Source: Clostridiales bacterium
Lineage (GTDB): Bacteria; Bacillota; Clostridia; Christensenellales; Aristaeellaceae
Reading direction: 5' to 3'
DNA length: 64,000 nucleotides
Assembly: GCA_019419995.1 (NCBI GenBank)
Contig: JAHZHZ010000002.1
Coordinates: 6,699-70,698 of the forward strand
Every line of letters starts with the position of its first letter. Positions within the stretch are counted from its first letter, which is position 1. The position numbers and the translations under genes were made by a program. This document shows positions 27,180 to 36,086 of the stretch, piece after piece. The notes under the pieces were generated by a model that worked only from the letters and a program-made list of their open reading frames with translations, was not told where the DNA came from and made no database searches.

Positions 27180-27213
27180 TTGATTCGTTCTGTAGCATAT
27201 GATAAGATATAAT
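27180..27213 (+). promoter_or_regulatory. promoter of the small export protein gene
   Basis: TTGATT (27180-27185), 17-bp spacer, TAAGAT (27203-27208), overlapped by TATAAT at 27208-27213. It lies about 30 bases before the ATG at 27243. Confidence 0.6.
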
Positions 27214-27242
27214 CGAAGGAATATTGAACTTGGAGGTCAGAA

Positions 27243-27827
27243 ATGCTAAATCATTTCTTTGTGCGTGGTGCGCTGCTATTAGAGGCTGCGGCGGGAAAAT
27301 TTGTCTGGTCGGAGAATTTGTCCAAGGTGATTACTGCTGCGCTGTTGAGCATGGTACCCACATTTGAGGGACGTTACGCTGTGCCGGTGATGCTGGGCAT
27401 GAAGATGCCCGTGGGCTTTGCTTATGTGCTGGCGGTAGTATTTTCCACACTTCCCATGCCCTTTATATTGCTGTTGCTCCGGCCTGTGCTGGATTGGTTT
27501 TATACCCTGCCCATTAAGCCTGTTCGTAGATTTGCCGCATGGTTGGAAAAGCGCAGCGAGCGCAAGCGGGAAAAGATGCACGCAAACAAGGGTACCGGCA
27601 TTCGCGGCAAGTTGGCAGGGAAGGTGAGCGAGGAAATGTTGGAACTGTTGGGCCTGTACATATTTGTGGCTCTGCCGCTGCCGGGCACGGGTTGCTGGAC
27701 GGGCAGCGCTATTGCCACGCTGTTTGAAATGCCCCGAGGCAAAGCTGCCGTAGCCATTTTGTTGGGCAATGCCACGGCTTGTGCGCTGATGACGGCGGCG
27801 AGCCTTGGAGCCATTTCTCTGTTTTGA
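27243..27827 (+). CDS. COG2426 putative small multidrug export protein
   Basis: 194-residue membrane protein with about four hydrophobic stretches. It matches the COG2426 pattern: MVPTFEGRYAVPVMLG near the start, a basic cytoplasmic loop (RFAAWLEKRSERKREKM), then PLPGTGCWTGSAIATLFEMPRGKA and LLGNATACALMTAASLG. The family is called small multidrug export on thin evidence, and transport has not been widely shown. TTGGAGGTCAGAA precedes the ATG. Single-gene unit with its own promoter and terminator. Confidence 0.85.
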   Translation: MLNHFFVRGALLLEAAAGKFVWSENLSKVITAALLSMVPTFEGRYAVPVMLGMKMPVGFAYVLAVVFSTLPMPFILLLLRPVLDWFYTLPIKPVRRFAAWLEKRSERKREKMHANKGTGIRGKLAGKVSEEMLELLGLYIFVALPLPGTGCWTGSAIATLFEMPRGKAAVAILLGNATACALMTAASLGAISLF

Positions 27828-27837
27828 TTTTTTAAGA

Positions 27838-27871
27838 GCCGGCGGGGGACGAAACCTCCGCCGGATTTTAC
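27838..27871 (+). terminator. terminator after the small export protein gene
   Basis: CCGGCGGGGG (27839-27848) with CCTCCGCCGG (27855-27864), followed by ATTTTA. Confidence 0.85.
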
Positions 27872-27895
27872 TTTGGAGTCGGAGGGGAAGGATTG

Positions 27896-30800
27896 ATGCT
27901 TCAGGTTTATACGGGGGACAACCGACAGCTGTCTGAAGCGCTGGTGCGCTGGATTGGAGTAGCCTTGGCGGCTGAGGATGCGGTGCAGTATATTGTCGTT
28001 CCCCGCCAGTTGACTTTGTTTACTGAACGGCTCCTGTTGAACGGGTTGAAGCTGAGGGGTTCCTTTCGCCTTCGAGTGTTGAGTCCAGCACGGCTGTGCA
28101 CGCAGATTTTTGAGGCGGTTGGATCGCCTGATGGCATCCGAGTGGACGAGCAGGGACGGGTGATGCTGGTGCGCCAGGCCATGCGCCAGTTGCGGGATTT
28201 GACCATTTATAAAAATGCCGGTCTTCGTCGGGGCTTTGCTGACCGCTGCGCCCGCCAGCTGGAAGTTTTTTTGCAGAGCGGTGTAGCTCCAGAGGATCTG
28301 CGCGACTGTGCCCAGGAGAGTACAGGTGCAGCCAGGATGAAGCTGTTGGATCTGGCGGCAATATTGGAGAAATATGTCCAATTGACCCAGGGACGCTATC
28401 AGGACGGCGAGCAAGAATTGGTGGAAGCAACGTCGAGGGTGTCCCGGGCGGATTTCATTAAAAGTGGGCGCTTCTGGTTTTTTGGTTTTGATATTACACC
28501 TCCAACTCTCACCCGCCTGATGGCGGAAATTGCTGCGGTATGTCCGGAATCGGCGCTATTTTTTCCTTTGCCCAACGATAAAACTGCCCGGGATTACGAC
28601 TGCTATCGTCCGCTGGAGCAGGCGTTGGGACGCTTGGCTAAGGCCTGCCAGGAGGCGGGGGCCCGAATGCATCGCACACCTTTGCCGAAAGATGAGGGTA
28701 GAGAGGAAATCGGGGCGCTGGAGCGGGAACTCTTCGCCTATCCAGTGAAGATCTGGAATAAAAGACCCGAACATGTGCACCTGGCCTTCGCTCGGGATGT
28801 GCGCCAGGAGTGCATGCTGGCGGCGGCTACCGCCCGGCGTCTGGCTATAGAGGGCATGCGTTATGGAGAAATGCAGCTGATCTGCTCGGACATGGAAGGT
28901 TATCGCCAGAGCTTGATAGAGGCCTTTGAACTTTACGAAATTCCCCTGTTTCTGGAGAATAGCCGCCCCGCATCCCGCATGGCCACCGCAGAGTGCCTGC
29001 TGACGGCCCTGCGGATGGTTGAACGGAATTTTCGCAGCGAGGATGTCTTTGCGCTGATGCGCTGTGGATACATGGACTTGAGCCGGGATGAGGCGGACCG
29101 CCTTACCAATTACGCCGTGCGAAGGGGCATTGACGGTGGGCGCTGGCTACGGACGCTGAACCGGGGCAATGCTGCAGAAATCGCGGAAATGGAACCGTTG
29201 CGGGAACGTTTGATGACACCGGTGATTCAGCTGAAGGAGGATTTGAAAGCTGCACAGAATTTGAGGGAGCAGTTGGCGGCTCTATTTCAATTCCTGATGA
29301 GAATTGGAGCTTACGAACGTAGTCAGGAGCATCAGCAGGAACTTATCAATCGGGGACTCCGGGAGGCTGCAGGCGTGTTGGCTCAGAGCTGGAACCGCAT
29401 TATCGGTGCCATGGATCAGATGGCGGAATTGATGGACGGGGGAAAGCTGGGACTGCGGGAACTGACTCAAACACTGGCGGAATCGCTGGAGGCGGCGGTA
29501 CTCAAACCTCTGCCCCAGTCCGGAGACGCGGTATACGCTCAAAGTGCTGGACGCATCTTGATGCAGCCGGCAAAGGCGCTGTTTGTGCTGGGTTTGGCGG
29601 ACAGGAGCACGGGTGCGGAGGATGCCCTGCTGACTCCTGGACAGAGGCATCTGGTGGCTCAGAAGACGAAGGCGTATTTGGGTCCAGATGAGGCGGATGC
29701 CGCCCGTTTGCGCCGCTTTTACCTAAAGGCAGCTTTGGGCATGGCCACTGAAAAGATATTTTTCTCCTGTCCCATGAGTGGAAATGATGGCTCGGCCTGT
29801 AGAGCTGGGCTTGAGCTGGAACTGATTCGCCAGATCTTCCCTGATCTGGAACCATTGGACGAGGCTTGTATGGATGAGCTGCTCTGCAGTGCTCCAAGAG
29901 CAGCCCTGGGAAGCGCTGCCCGGGCCTTGGCCAGCCGGTGGGAGGGGGAACGCCCGAGAGTTGCAGATGTGGCCGCGGCAACTGCACTTCGGGAAGTGGC
30001 GGACCAGCTGCCCCAGGTGGGCGGCTTGCTGAACCGGATGGAGACACTGCTGCAGGGAGAAGAGGAACGCGAGGCAGTGGATGTGGAATCCGCTCGAAGA
30101 CTCTATGGCAGGTTGCAGGCCCAGAGCGTAACCAGCCTGGAACGCTTTGCTCGGTGTCCGTTTTCCTATTTTGTCCGCTATGGGTTACGTCCAGAGAGAG
30201 TGGAACCCTTTGAATTTGACCGGCGAGAGGCGGGAAGTTTCCTCCACGAGGCAGTGAATGCCTTTCTGCGTTCCTGTAGTCGTGAATTGAATAATCTCTC
30301 CGATGAGGAAGCCCGACAGCGGATGGGGCGCATCGTGGATGGTATGCTGGAGGGACTGAAAGTGGGCACACCTATGGAGGATAGCTTCAGTGCAAGAGCA
30401 CAGCAGCGTACGCTGCGGGCCACTGCCTGTCGTTGTGCCCAGGTGCTTTGTGCACACATGAGAGGAAGTGCTTTTCATGCCGAGGCGTTGGAACGCAGTT
30501 TCGGCAGGGAGGATGGCAAAAATCAATTGCGGGTAGGCGATACGGTGCTGGAAGGTCGCATCGACCGCATGGATCTGTGGGAAGAAGGCAACTGCCTGCG
30601 GGTGATCGATTTCAAATTGGGAGGCCGCCCCCTAAATTTGGCAGGCGCCTATTATGGGCTTGAACTTCAACTGCCAGTGTATTTGGGCGCGGCGTTGAAA
30701 CAGCGCCATGCCCGCAGCGCTGGAGTGTACTATTTTGCACTGGATGAAGGGATCGTCAATACGCAGAGCGTGGATCCCATTCAGGTGGAACGGGAGCGCA

Positions 30801-31204
30801 GTGAGCGCTTTCGGATGAGTGGCCTGCTTCCTCAGGATCCGGAGTTGATCCGCGCTCAGACCCCTCATCCGGAGGAAGTCTTTCAGGGACGCCTTACCGG
30901 GGAGGGCAAACCTTATGCAAATGTGCCCTGTGCGGACGATGTAAATTTTGAACGGCTGGTGCGCCACGTATTGAAGCGGGCTTCGGAACAGCTGGAGCGC
31001 ATCCGTGCCGGGGCAGCGGACATCAGCCCTGCCAGTTTTGATGGGCGTGAGGCCTGTGCGCTCTGTGATTACCGCAGTGCTTGTCTGTTTGATGCTAAGA
31101 TGGACGCCCGAAGGCTGCGGAGGTTGAAGAATATAAAATGGAACGAAGTTTTCGAAAAGATAGCCATGGAAGACGGAGAAAAGACACCGCCTCAAGACCA
31201 GTGA
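27896..31204 (+). CDS. addB: AddB-like nuclease/helicase subunit
   Basis: 1102-residue protein of the AddB/RexB type, the second subunit of the AddAB double-strand-break resection enzyme. Seen: C-terminal RecB-type nuclease with GSFLHEAV, RIDRMDLWEEG, VIDFKLGG (Asp and Lys of the PD-(D/E)XK site), and four Cys for a 4Fe-4S cluster: one in FARCPFSYFVRYGLRP and three in CALCDYRSAC. The helicase-like N-terminal half is divergent, and the position of the Walker A reads VYTGDNRQLSEALV, lacking GKS/T. No addA gene follows in the window. ATG 27896 follows GGAGGGG. Confidence 0.88.
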   Translation: MLQVYTGDNRQLSEALVRWIGVALAAEDAVQYIVVPRQLTLFTERLLLNGLKLRGSFRLRVLSPARLCTQIFEAVGSPDGIRVDEQGRVMLVRQAMRQLRDLTIYKNAGLRRGFADRCARQLEVFLQSGVAPEDLRDCAQESTGAARMKLLDLAAILEKYVQLTQGRYQDGEQELVEATSRVSRADFIKSGRFWFFGFDITPPTLTRLMAEIAAVCPESALFFPLPNDKTARDYDCYRPLEQALGRLAKACQEAGARMHRTPLPKDEGREEIGALERELFAYPVKIWNKRPEHVHLAFARDVRQECMLAAATARRLAIEGMRYGEMQLICSDMEGYRQSLIEAFELYEIPLFLENSRPASRMATAECLLTALRMVERNFRSEDVFALMRCGYMDLSRDEADRLTNYAVRRGIDGGRWLRTLNRGNAAEIAEMEPLRERLMTPVIQLKEDLKAAQNLREQLAALFQFLMRIGAYERSQEHQQELINRGLREAAGVLAQSWNRIIGAMDQMAELMDGGKLGLRELTQTLAESLEAAVLKPLPQSGDAVYAQSAGRILMQPAKALFVLGLADRSTGAEDALLTPGQRHLVAQKTKAYLGPDEADAARLRRFYLKAALGMATEKIFFSCPMSGNDGSACRAGLELELIRQIFPDLEPLDEACMDELLCSAPRAALGSAARALASRWEGERPRVADVAAATALREVADQLPQVGGLLNRMETLLQGEEEREAVDVESARRLYGRLQAQSVTSLERFARCPFSYFVRYGLRPERVEPFEFDRREAGSFLHEAVNAFLRSCSRELNNLSDEEARQRMGRIVDGMLEGLKVGTPMEDSFSARAQQRTLRATACRCAQVLCAHMRGSAFHAEALERSFGREDGKNQLRVGDTVLEGRIDRMDLWEEGNCLRVIDFKLGGRPLNLAGAYYGLELQLPVYLGAALKQRHARSAGVYYFALDEGIVNTQSVDPIQVERERSERFRMSGLLPQDPELIRAQTPHPEEVFQGRLTGEGKPYANVPCADDVNFERLVRHVLKRASEQLERIRAGAADISPASFDGREACALCDYRSACLFDAKMDARRLRRLKNIKWNEVFEKIAMEDGEKTPPQDQ

Positions 31205-31335
31205 ATCATGATATGACTTGGAACAGTACCCCAGACTCTAGCGAGGGAAGATAAATCAGGGAATCGATTCTTTATTTAGAAAATTGGATCACAAAGGTGG
31301 AAGCGTTAAAATTTCCGGGAACGGGGGCTTTCGAA

Positions 31336-31872
31336 ATGAACTTTGAAAAAATGCGGGAACTGGGCTTGCATATGGGTTTTACCCATGTGGTTCCATTGAA
31401 GGTGGAAACTATTCTACTTCAGAAGGCCGTTCGTGACATGTGCGCAGCCAACCAGTGTGGCCAGTATGGAAAAAACTGGAGCTGTCCTCCTGCCTGCGGA
31501 AGTTTAGAGGAATGTCGAGCAAAGGTGGCTTCTTACAGGGAGGGAATCCTGGTACAAACGGTGGGTAAACTGGAGGATTCCTTTGATTATGAAGGGATGA
31601 CCCAATTGGAAAAGAGGCACAAAGATCAGTTTAGCCGATTTCAGGATCTGCTTTACCAGGATTACCCATTTATGCTGCCACTGGGTGCAGGATGCTGTAC
31701 ACGCTGCTCTCGTTGTACTTATCCAGATGCTTCCTGCCGGTTGCCCCACAAGCGCATCTCCTCCATGGAGGCCTACGGGATGATGGTCATGCAGGTTTGC
31801 AGGGATAATCATCTGGATTACTATTATGGGCCAGATACCCTGGCGTTTACAGGTTGTTTTCTCTTGAAATAA
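31336..31872 (+). CDS. DUF2284 Cys-rich metal-binding protein
   Basis: 178-residue predicted metal-binding protein. Cys clusters match DUF2284: CAANQCGQYGKNWSCPPACG near residue 40 and CCTRCSRCTYPDASCRLPHKR near 120, plus a C-terminal Cys in TGCFLLK. Function unknown; the pattern suggests an iron-sulfur or other metal site. ATG 31336 has GGGGGC about eight bases upstream; the in-frame GTG at 31297 overlaps its own potential site and is less likely. Confidence 0.85.
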   Translation: MNFEKMRELGLHMGFTHVVPLKVETILLQKAVRDMCAANQCGQYGKNWSCPPACGSLEECRAKVASYREGILVQTVGKLEDSFDYEGMTQLEKRHKDQFSRFQDLLYQDYPFMLPLGAGCCTRCSRCTYPDASCRLPHKRISSMEAYGMMVMQVCRDNHLDYYYGPDTLAFTGCFLLK

Positions 31873-31929
31873 CCTGGAGGCCTTTTCACACCGGCCTTGC
31901 GGCTCATTAATGGACAATGCTTGCGTGGG

Positions 31930-31967
31930 CGCGCCAAACGCGCCCCGATTTATCAGGGCGCGTTGAA
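31930..31967. terminator. alternative GC-rich hairpins between convergent genes
   Basis: Three arms GGGCGCG, CGCGCCC and GGGCGCG let the middle arm pair with either neighbour (loops of about 5 and 10 bases). They lie between the DUF2284 gene and the convergent SANT-domain gene; T tracts are weak on both strands. Confidence 0.45.
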
Positions 31968-32041
31968 ACCGTGTGGGCAAGGGATACATCAAAGCGAGGG
32001 AATCTATTTTTGACGGTGAGTCAAAAGAGATTCATTTTCTC

Positions 32042-32788
32042 TTAAACAGGGGCTGCTAACTGTTCTTCCACGGCCCCGATATGAGCAGATATGGATTCAC
32101 AGAAAGGTTCTACTTCCCGGACCCGTTCTTGGGGTGGGAGGGCCAGGAAATCCTTAATCGGCGCGATCAATCCTTCCACCGCGGCTCCCAGCTGTGCGGC
32201 ATCGCCGCCTCTTTCCCGGAGATATTTGGTGATTACGTCACAAGCTCTGGCCAGCTCTGCGTCGCCTGCGCGTTGAGCGGCGGCGACCATCTGCTCGCAG
32301 GAGGCATTCAAATCTGTCCGAACGCGATGGTTTACCTGGGGCGTATCACAATGGATGCCTTCGCTGTTGAGTTTGTCCACCAGCGTGCGCACGTAATCAG
32401 GGCGGCTCTTGATCACAGCTCGATATTTGTTCTGGTAGCGCAACATCAGGCTATGATCTCCACCGGAGAGCTTTTGCAGACAGCTGCGTACGCTTTGGCC
32501 CTCGGCGCGAGCAATGAGTACCTGTTCCATCAGCCAGTCCACTTCAGGTTGGGTAAAGGGTACGAAGCGGGCGGCAGGTGCCTGACCATCTTCGCGGTTG
32601 CGAACCTGTGCATAATAATAATTGCGTATGCTGTTGGGGCGGCGGCCCGTTTGTCGGGCAATTTGTTCAAACACAGCCTTCAGGGGTAAGCCTTGCTGCT
32701 GAGCTTCATCCGCAGTTTCCCAAAGGAGCTTGTTTTCACTCTCGCTCCAACCGCTTCTTTTGCTAGTTTTTAAAATTGCCTGCTCCAT
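32042..32788 (-). CDS. SANT/Myb-like DNA-binding regulator
   Basis: 248-residue protein with an N-terminal Myb/SANT-like helix-turn-helix: GWSESENKLLWETADEAQQQG, then RRPNSIRNYYYAQV. This is the arrangement found in RsfA-type sporulation regulators. A second similar half-domain follows (VPFTQPEVDWLMEQVL ... LMLRYQNKYRAVI), so it may grip DNA with two SANT units. The C-terminal 100 residues are helical and without known motif. ATG follows GGAGG-like AAAGGAG in the message (GGAAACAAAAA region). Target genes unknown. Confidence 0.65.
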   Translation of the reverse strand: MEQAILKTSKRSGWSESENKLLWETADEAQQQGLPLKAVFEQIARQTGRRPNSIRNYYYAQVRNREDGQAPAARFVPFTQPEVDWLMEQVLIARAEGQSVRSCLQKLSGGDHSLMLRYQNKYRAVIKSRPDYVRTLVDKLNSEGIHCDTPQVNHRVRTDLNASCEQMVAAAQRAGDAELARACDVITKYLRERGGDAAQLGAAVEGLIAPIKDFLALPPQERVREVEPFCESISAHIGAVEEQLAAPV

Positions 32789-32927
32789 TTTTTGTTTCCT
32801 CCAAACCCTTGATGATTTAGAGTATGCACTTCATGTGCGATAAATATACCGTTGGCTTACATCTTCAAAAGTTTTTCACAAGTTGATTCTCAGTCGCCCT
32901 TTTAATGCAAAATCTACCCCGTTTCCC

Positions 32928-32955
32928 TTGACTTCACTGTCGTTTATGTTAAAAT
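32928..32955 (+). promoter_or_regulatory. promoter of the DUF2148 gene
   Basis: TTGACT (32928-32933) and TAAAAT (32950-32955) with a 16-bp spacer, 80 bases before the start at 33035. Confidence 0.65.
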
Positions 32956-33034
32956 GAAGCTAATGCCGGATTCGCTTGGACGCATCTTCAAAATCTGCTA
33001 TGTGCGTCCATTTACCGTCAAGGGAGGGAATACA

Positions 33035-33577
33035 ATGCAATATTCATCTAAAGATATGGAAATGCGAGCCGCATTGGAAGCGGCTGCACGGGTGTGTGCC
33101 GCAGCACGTACCGCGCCCAAGGCCTGCGGTGTGGACCGTCTGCATACCCTGACCCTCACCGGCGACGACAAGGATGCCGTGGCTGACGAAATGGAGCGCC
33201 TGGGCAAGGCGCAGGGTGCTGATTTCTTCCTTCGAGATGCGGGTAATGTACGTGACGCTCAAGTGCTGGTGCTTATGGGCATTGAGGAGGGGCAGCGAGG
33301 ATTAAATGAGATCTGCGGCTACTGCCATATGGAGAATTGCTCCACATGCCGCAATGAAAACGGTGTATGCGTGTATGATCCCATGGATGTGGGCATTGCG
33401 CTGGGCTCCGCTGCAGCAACGGCTGCAGATTGCAGAATGGACAGCCGCATTCTTTTTTCTGCGGGCAGAGCAGCTCTAGCCTTGGGGCTGATGGGGGACA
33501 GCGTAAAGCTCATTTATGGGTTGCCTCTAGCCGTTAGTGGCAAGTCGCCCTTCTTTGACCGGAAGAAAAAGGGTTGA
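33035..33577 (+). CDS. DUF2148 ferredoxin-like protein
   Basis: 180-residue protein matching the DUF2148 (ferredoxin domain-containing) family. Seen: N-terminal helix with AARVCAAARTAPKACGVD, central CGYCHMENCSTCRNENGVC Cys cluster, DVGIALGSAAATAADCRMDSRI, and C-terminal GLPLAVSGKSPFFDRKK. Function unknown, likely redox or metal-related. ATG 33035 follows GGGAGGGAATACA. It is 30 bases before the nucleotidyltransferase gene, with which it is probably co-transcribed. Confidence 0.88.
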   Translation: MQYSSKDMEMRAALEAAARVCAAARTAPKACGVDRLHTLTLTGDDKDAVADEMERLGKAQGADFFLRDAGNVRDAQVLVLMGIEEGQRGLNEICGYCHMENCSTCRNENGVCVYDPMDVGIALGSAAATAADCRMDSRILFSAGRAALALGLMGDSVKLIYGLPLAVSGKSPFFDRKKKG

Positions 33578-33607
33578 GCATGTGGAGCGGAAAGGATTGA
33601 AATAATC

Positions 33608-34522
33608 ATGGAGAACCCCACTCTTGTAATTATGGCCGCTGGGCTGGGGAGCCGCTTTGGCGGCTGTAAACAGATGACCCCTGTGGATAATGCCGGACAG
33701 GTGATCATCGACTATTCCATCTATGACGCCCTGCGGGCGGGATTTGGCAAGGTGGTTTGCATCATCAAACCGGAGATGGAAACGGATTTCCGTGCTGCCA
33801 TCGGTGACCGCATTGCCCGTAAGGCAGACATCGTTTACGCCTATCAGACCATCGACCACCTCCCAGATGGCTATCGTGTGCCGGAGGGGCGGGTCAAGCC
33901 TTGGGGAACGGCCCATGCGGTGCTCTGCGCCGCGGACAAAATTGAGGGAAGCTTCGCGGCCATCAATGCCGACGATTACTATGGACCCACAGCTTTTCAG
34001 GCGGCCAAAGATTTCCTGTGCGAAAATCAAGATGAAAACCTCCACGCTATGGTAGGGTACCGCATTGAAAATACGCTCACGGAAAATGGATACGTCTCTC
34101 GCGGCATTTGTGAAGTGGGAGAGGACAACCTTTTGCGAGGAATCACCGAACGGGTACACATTGAACCCAGGCCCGGCGGCGCCGCTTACATGGAGGAAAA
34201 TGCTCCTGAGGTTTTCATTCCCCGGGGTACGCTGGTCTCCATGAATTTATGGGCTTTCCGACATGGCATATTGGAAGAAATTCGCTCCCGTTTCACTACC
34301 TTCCTCAATACCCGAGGTAGGGAAAACCCGTTAAAGGCGGAGTATTATTTACCCAGTGTGCCTGACGAGTTGATTCACGAAGGTCGAGCCAGCGTACGGG
34401 TGCTGAACACTCAGGAACGTTGGTATGGGGTTACTTATCATGATGACCTGTCTGCTGTACAAGCCGCCATGGCCCTTAAGCGTCAGCAGGGCATTTATCC
34501 TGAGAGGCTCTGGGAAGATTGA
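33608..34522 (+). CDS. NDP-sugar-type nucleotidyltransferase
   Basis: 304-residue nucleotidyltransferase with GT-A-like Rossmann fold. Seen: the nucleotide-binding MAAGLGSRFGGCKQMTPV, VKPWGTAHAVLCAAD and the metal-binding AINADDYYG. The family links a nucleotide to a sugar phosphate; the substrate sugar is not evident and no pathway genes flank it. Preceded by GCGGAAAGGATTG. The overall pattern is closer to the stand-alone clostridial proteins than to GlmU or RmlA. Confidence 0.85.
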   Translation: MENPTLVIMAAGLGSRFGGCKQMTPVDNAGQVIIDYSIYDALRAGFGKVVCIIKPEMETDFRAAIGDRIARKADIVYAYQTIDHLPDGYRVPEGRVKPWGTAHAVLCAADKIEGSFAAINADDYYGPTAFQAAKDFLCENQDENLHAMVGYRIENTLTENGYVSRGICEVGEDNLLRGITERVHIEPRPGGAAYMEENAPEVFIPRGTLVSMNLWAFRHGILEEIRSRFTTFLNTRGRENPLKAEYYLPSVPDELIHEGRASVRVLNTQERWYGVTYHDDLSAVQAAMALKRQQGIYPERLWED

Positions 34523-34553
34523 TAGGGCCAAGAGGGATTTTGCATCGTTTATC

Positions 34554-34590
34554 TATCGCTGGCAAATCTTCAGGTTTGTCAGCGATAAAA
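34554..34590 (+). terminator. terminator after nucleotidyltransferase
   Basis: TATCGCTGGCAAA (34554-34566) with TTTGTCAGCGATA (34575-34587), one mismatch in 13, eight-base loop; the following tract AAAATTTC is weak. Confidence 0.6.
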
Positions 34591-34680
34591 TTTCTGTAGA
34601 ATTTAAGGGTGTTTTGCTACAAATGAATTTAGTAGTTTGAAGAGTAACCGTTGTTCAGAAAGAGAATATCAAAAAAAGGC

Positions 34681-34709
34681 TTGACAAAAGGAGTATTGTG
34701 ATGTAAAAT
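34681..34709 (+). promoter_or_regulatory. tRNA-Val promoter
   Basis: TTGACA (34681-34686) and TAAAAT (34704-34709), 17-bp spacer, 61 bases before the tRNA. Confidence 0.8.
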
Positions 34710-34769
34710 AAACAGGTCGGTGAGGGAATAGCGCAACGATTCTCCCCACACAAAAAAATCAGAAAATAA

Positions 34770-34845
34770 GGTCGCATGGCTCAGTTGGTAGAGCATCGTG
34801 TTCACATCGCGAGGGTCACAGGTTCGAGTCCTGTTGCGACCACCA
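34770..34845 (+). tRNA. tRNA-Val (anticodon CAC)
   Basis: 76-nt cloverleaf with encoded CCA: acceptor GGTCGCA/TGCGACC, D arm GCTC/GAGC, anticodon loop TTCACAT giving CAC, T arm ACAGG-TTCGAGT-CCTGT. Reads the GUG codon. It has its own promoter and terminator. Confidence 0.97.
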
Positions 34846-34848
34846 TTA

Positions 34849-34878
34849 TTCCTCAATCGGATGATTGAGGAATTTTTT
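34849..34878 (+). terminator. terminator of tRNA-Val
   Basis: TTCCTCAATC - GGAT - GATTGAGGAA perfect ten-pair stem followed by TTTTTT. Confidence 0.93.
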
Positions 34879-34953
34879 ATGATATACGCTCACGGAAAAT
34901 TAAGCCGCTGTATTCTGTTTATCGAAAGCGCATTGATAGAGAGGAACCTACTT

Positions 34954-35865
34954 ATGAAAAAGCCATTCTTGATCCACATCCTCCCATTTTTATGTGTGGT
35001 GCCGGCCGTAGCCATTGGAAGCTTTGTCATGTATGTGCAAGGAGTCGGTTTTCTGATATATGGGCAAAATATTGCAGCGTTAATTCTTGGAAGTGCCATC
35101 TCGTTTCTATATTTAGCTACACCGAATTTATTTGTACCGAAGCGAATGGAAGATAGGTGGGTTTATATTTTGGTATTTCTGAGCATTGGCGGGTTATTGT
35201 GGACTTTTGCCAATCCAGGATTGGAAGGTGTTCATCGTTGGATCAAGATAGGGCCGGTTTCGATCAATGGGGCATTCATTTTTCTGCCCGTTGCGCTAAT
35301 TACAATGGATATCCTGTGGTCAGAGGGAAAATGGCTTGTCGTGCTGGTACTGGTTGTTAGCATTGCTGGAATCCTTTTTTTACAGCCCGATGCATCTATG
35401 GTAACTGCCCTTACAATGGCAGTGGTACCAATGGTTTTTCTTAGAATTCAATCGAGGAAGGTACAGATGAGCGGCTTTGTGCTGCTTTTACTGCTGACTA
35501 TTTTTGCCTGGATGAAACCGGATCCACTGGAGCCCGTAGATTATGTCGAAGGCATTCTTCGCATGGCATGGGAGCGCGGCTGGGGTTATTGGCTGGCAGG
35601 CATCGTATCACTTTTGATTTTATTTTGTCCATTTGGAATCGCCGCAGTTAATAAAGAGCGGCGTCCATTCTGTGTGGGATGTGCGATGTTTTATCTAGGA
35701 ACGTTGCTCAGCTCAGTTATAGGCGCATATCCGATTCCGGTCATGGGTTACGGCGTTTCGCCCATCATTGGTTATTTGATATTGGCAAGCTATGAAGTCC
35801 AAAGGTTTAATGTACCGCGGCGAGGTTCGGATAAGGACCTTGACGAAGTCCAAACTACTGCATAA
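34954..35865 (+). CDS. multi-pass membrane protein, possibly SEDS (FtsW/RodA)-like
   Basis: 303-residue membrane protein with about eight to nine hydrophobic segments. The segment GVHRWIKIGPVSI before TM4 and the closing PIPVMGYGVSPIIGYLI recall the RWI.LG and the final GxS motifs of SEDS glycosyltransferases (FtsW, RodA, SpoVE). The protein is shorter than those (usually 370 or more) and lacks a clear match to the QPSE stretch. It may be a divergent SEDS protein or an unrelated transporter. ATG 34954 has GAGAGG nine bases upstream. Base composition is more AT-rich than the flanking housekeeping genes. No strong promoter was seen beyond the tRNA unit. Confidence 0.45.
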   Translation: MKKPFLIHILPFLCVVPAVAIGSFVMYVQGVGFLIYGQNIAALILGSAISFLYLATPNLFVPKRMEDRWVYILVFLSIGGLLWTFANPGLEGVHRWIKIGPVSINGAFIFLPVALITMDILWSEGKWLVVLVLVVSIAGILFLQPDASMVTALTMAVVPMVFLRIQSRKVQMSGFVLLLLLTIFAWMKPDPLEPVDYVEGILRMAWERGWGYWLAGIVSLLILFCPFGIAAVNKERRPFCVGCAMFYLGTLLSSVIGAYPIPVMGYGVSPIIGYLILASYEVQRFNVPRRGSDKDLDEVQTTA

Positions 35866-35940
35866 ACTCCTTCGTCTATAGATTCCACAGGAGGGTACCC
35901 GGCGATTGAATCAGCGCAGGGGATGGTCATTTTTAAAATT

Positions 35941-36036
35941 CATGATTTTACAGGTGTGGGAGGCATATTTCGTTATCGGCTATATTTTATGCTTGGAAAA
36001 AACGGGAGACAAAGTGGTTTGACCTGTAAAATCATG
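35941..36036. repeat. 15-bp perfect inverted repeat with 66-bp interior
   Basis: CATGATTTTACAGGT (35941-35955) and ACCTGTAAAATCATG (36022-36036) are exact reverse complements. The interior has no ORF. Nothing in the immediate flanks extends the repeat. It could be a small non-autonomous mobile element end pair or a long hairpin; no target-site duplication is evident. Confidence 0.6.
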
Positions 36037-36086
36037 GCTTGCTTTACGATAAGTTTGGTCCTGTAGAGTTGGTATCATTTGCTTGA

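Noticed and set aside
29502..30371. 289-codon minus-strand frame opposite addB
   Set aside because: Pro/Arg/Ser-rich shadow of a GC-rich coding region, no start signal.
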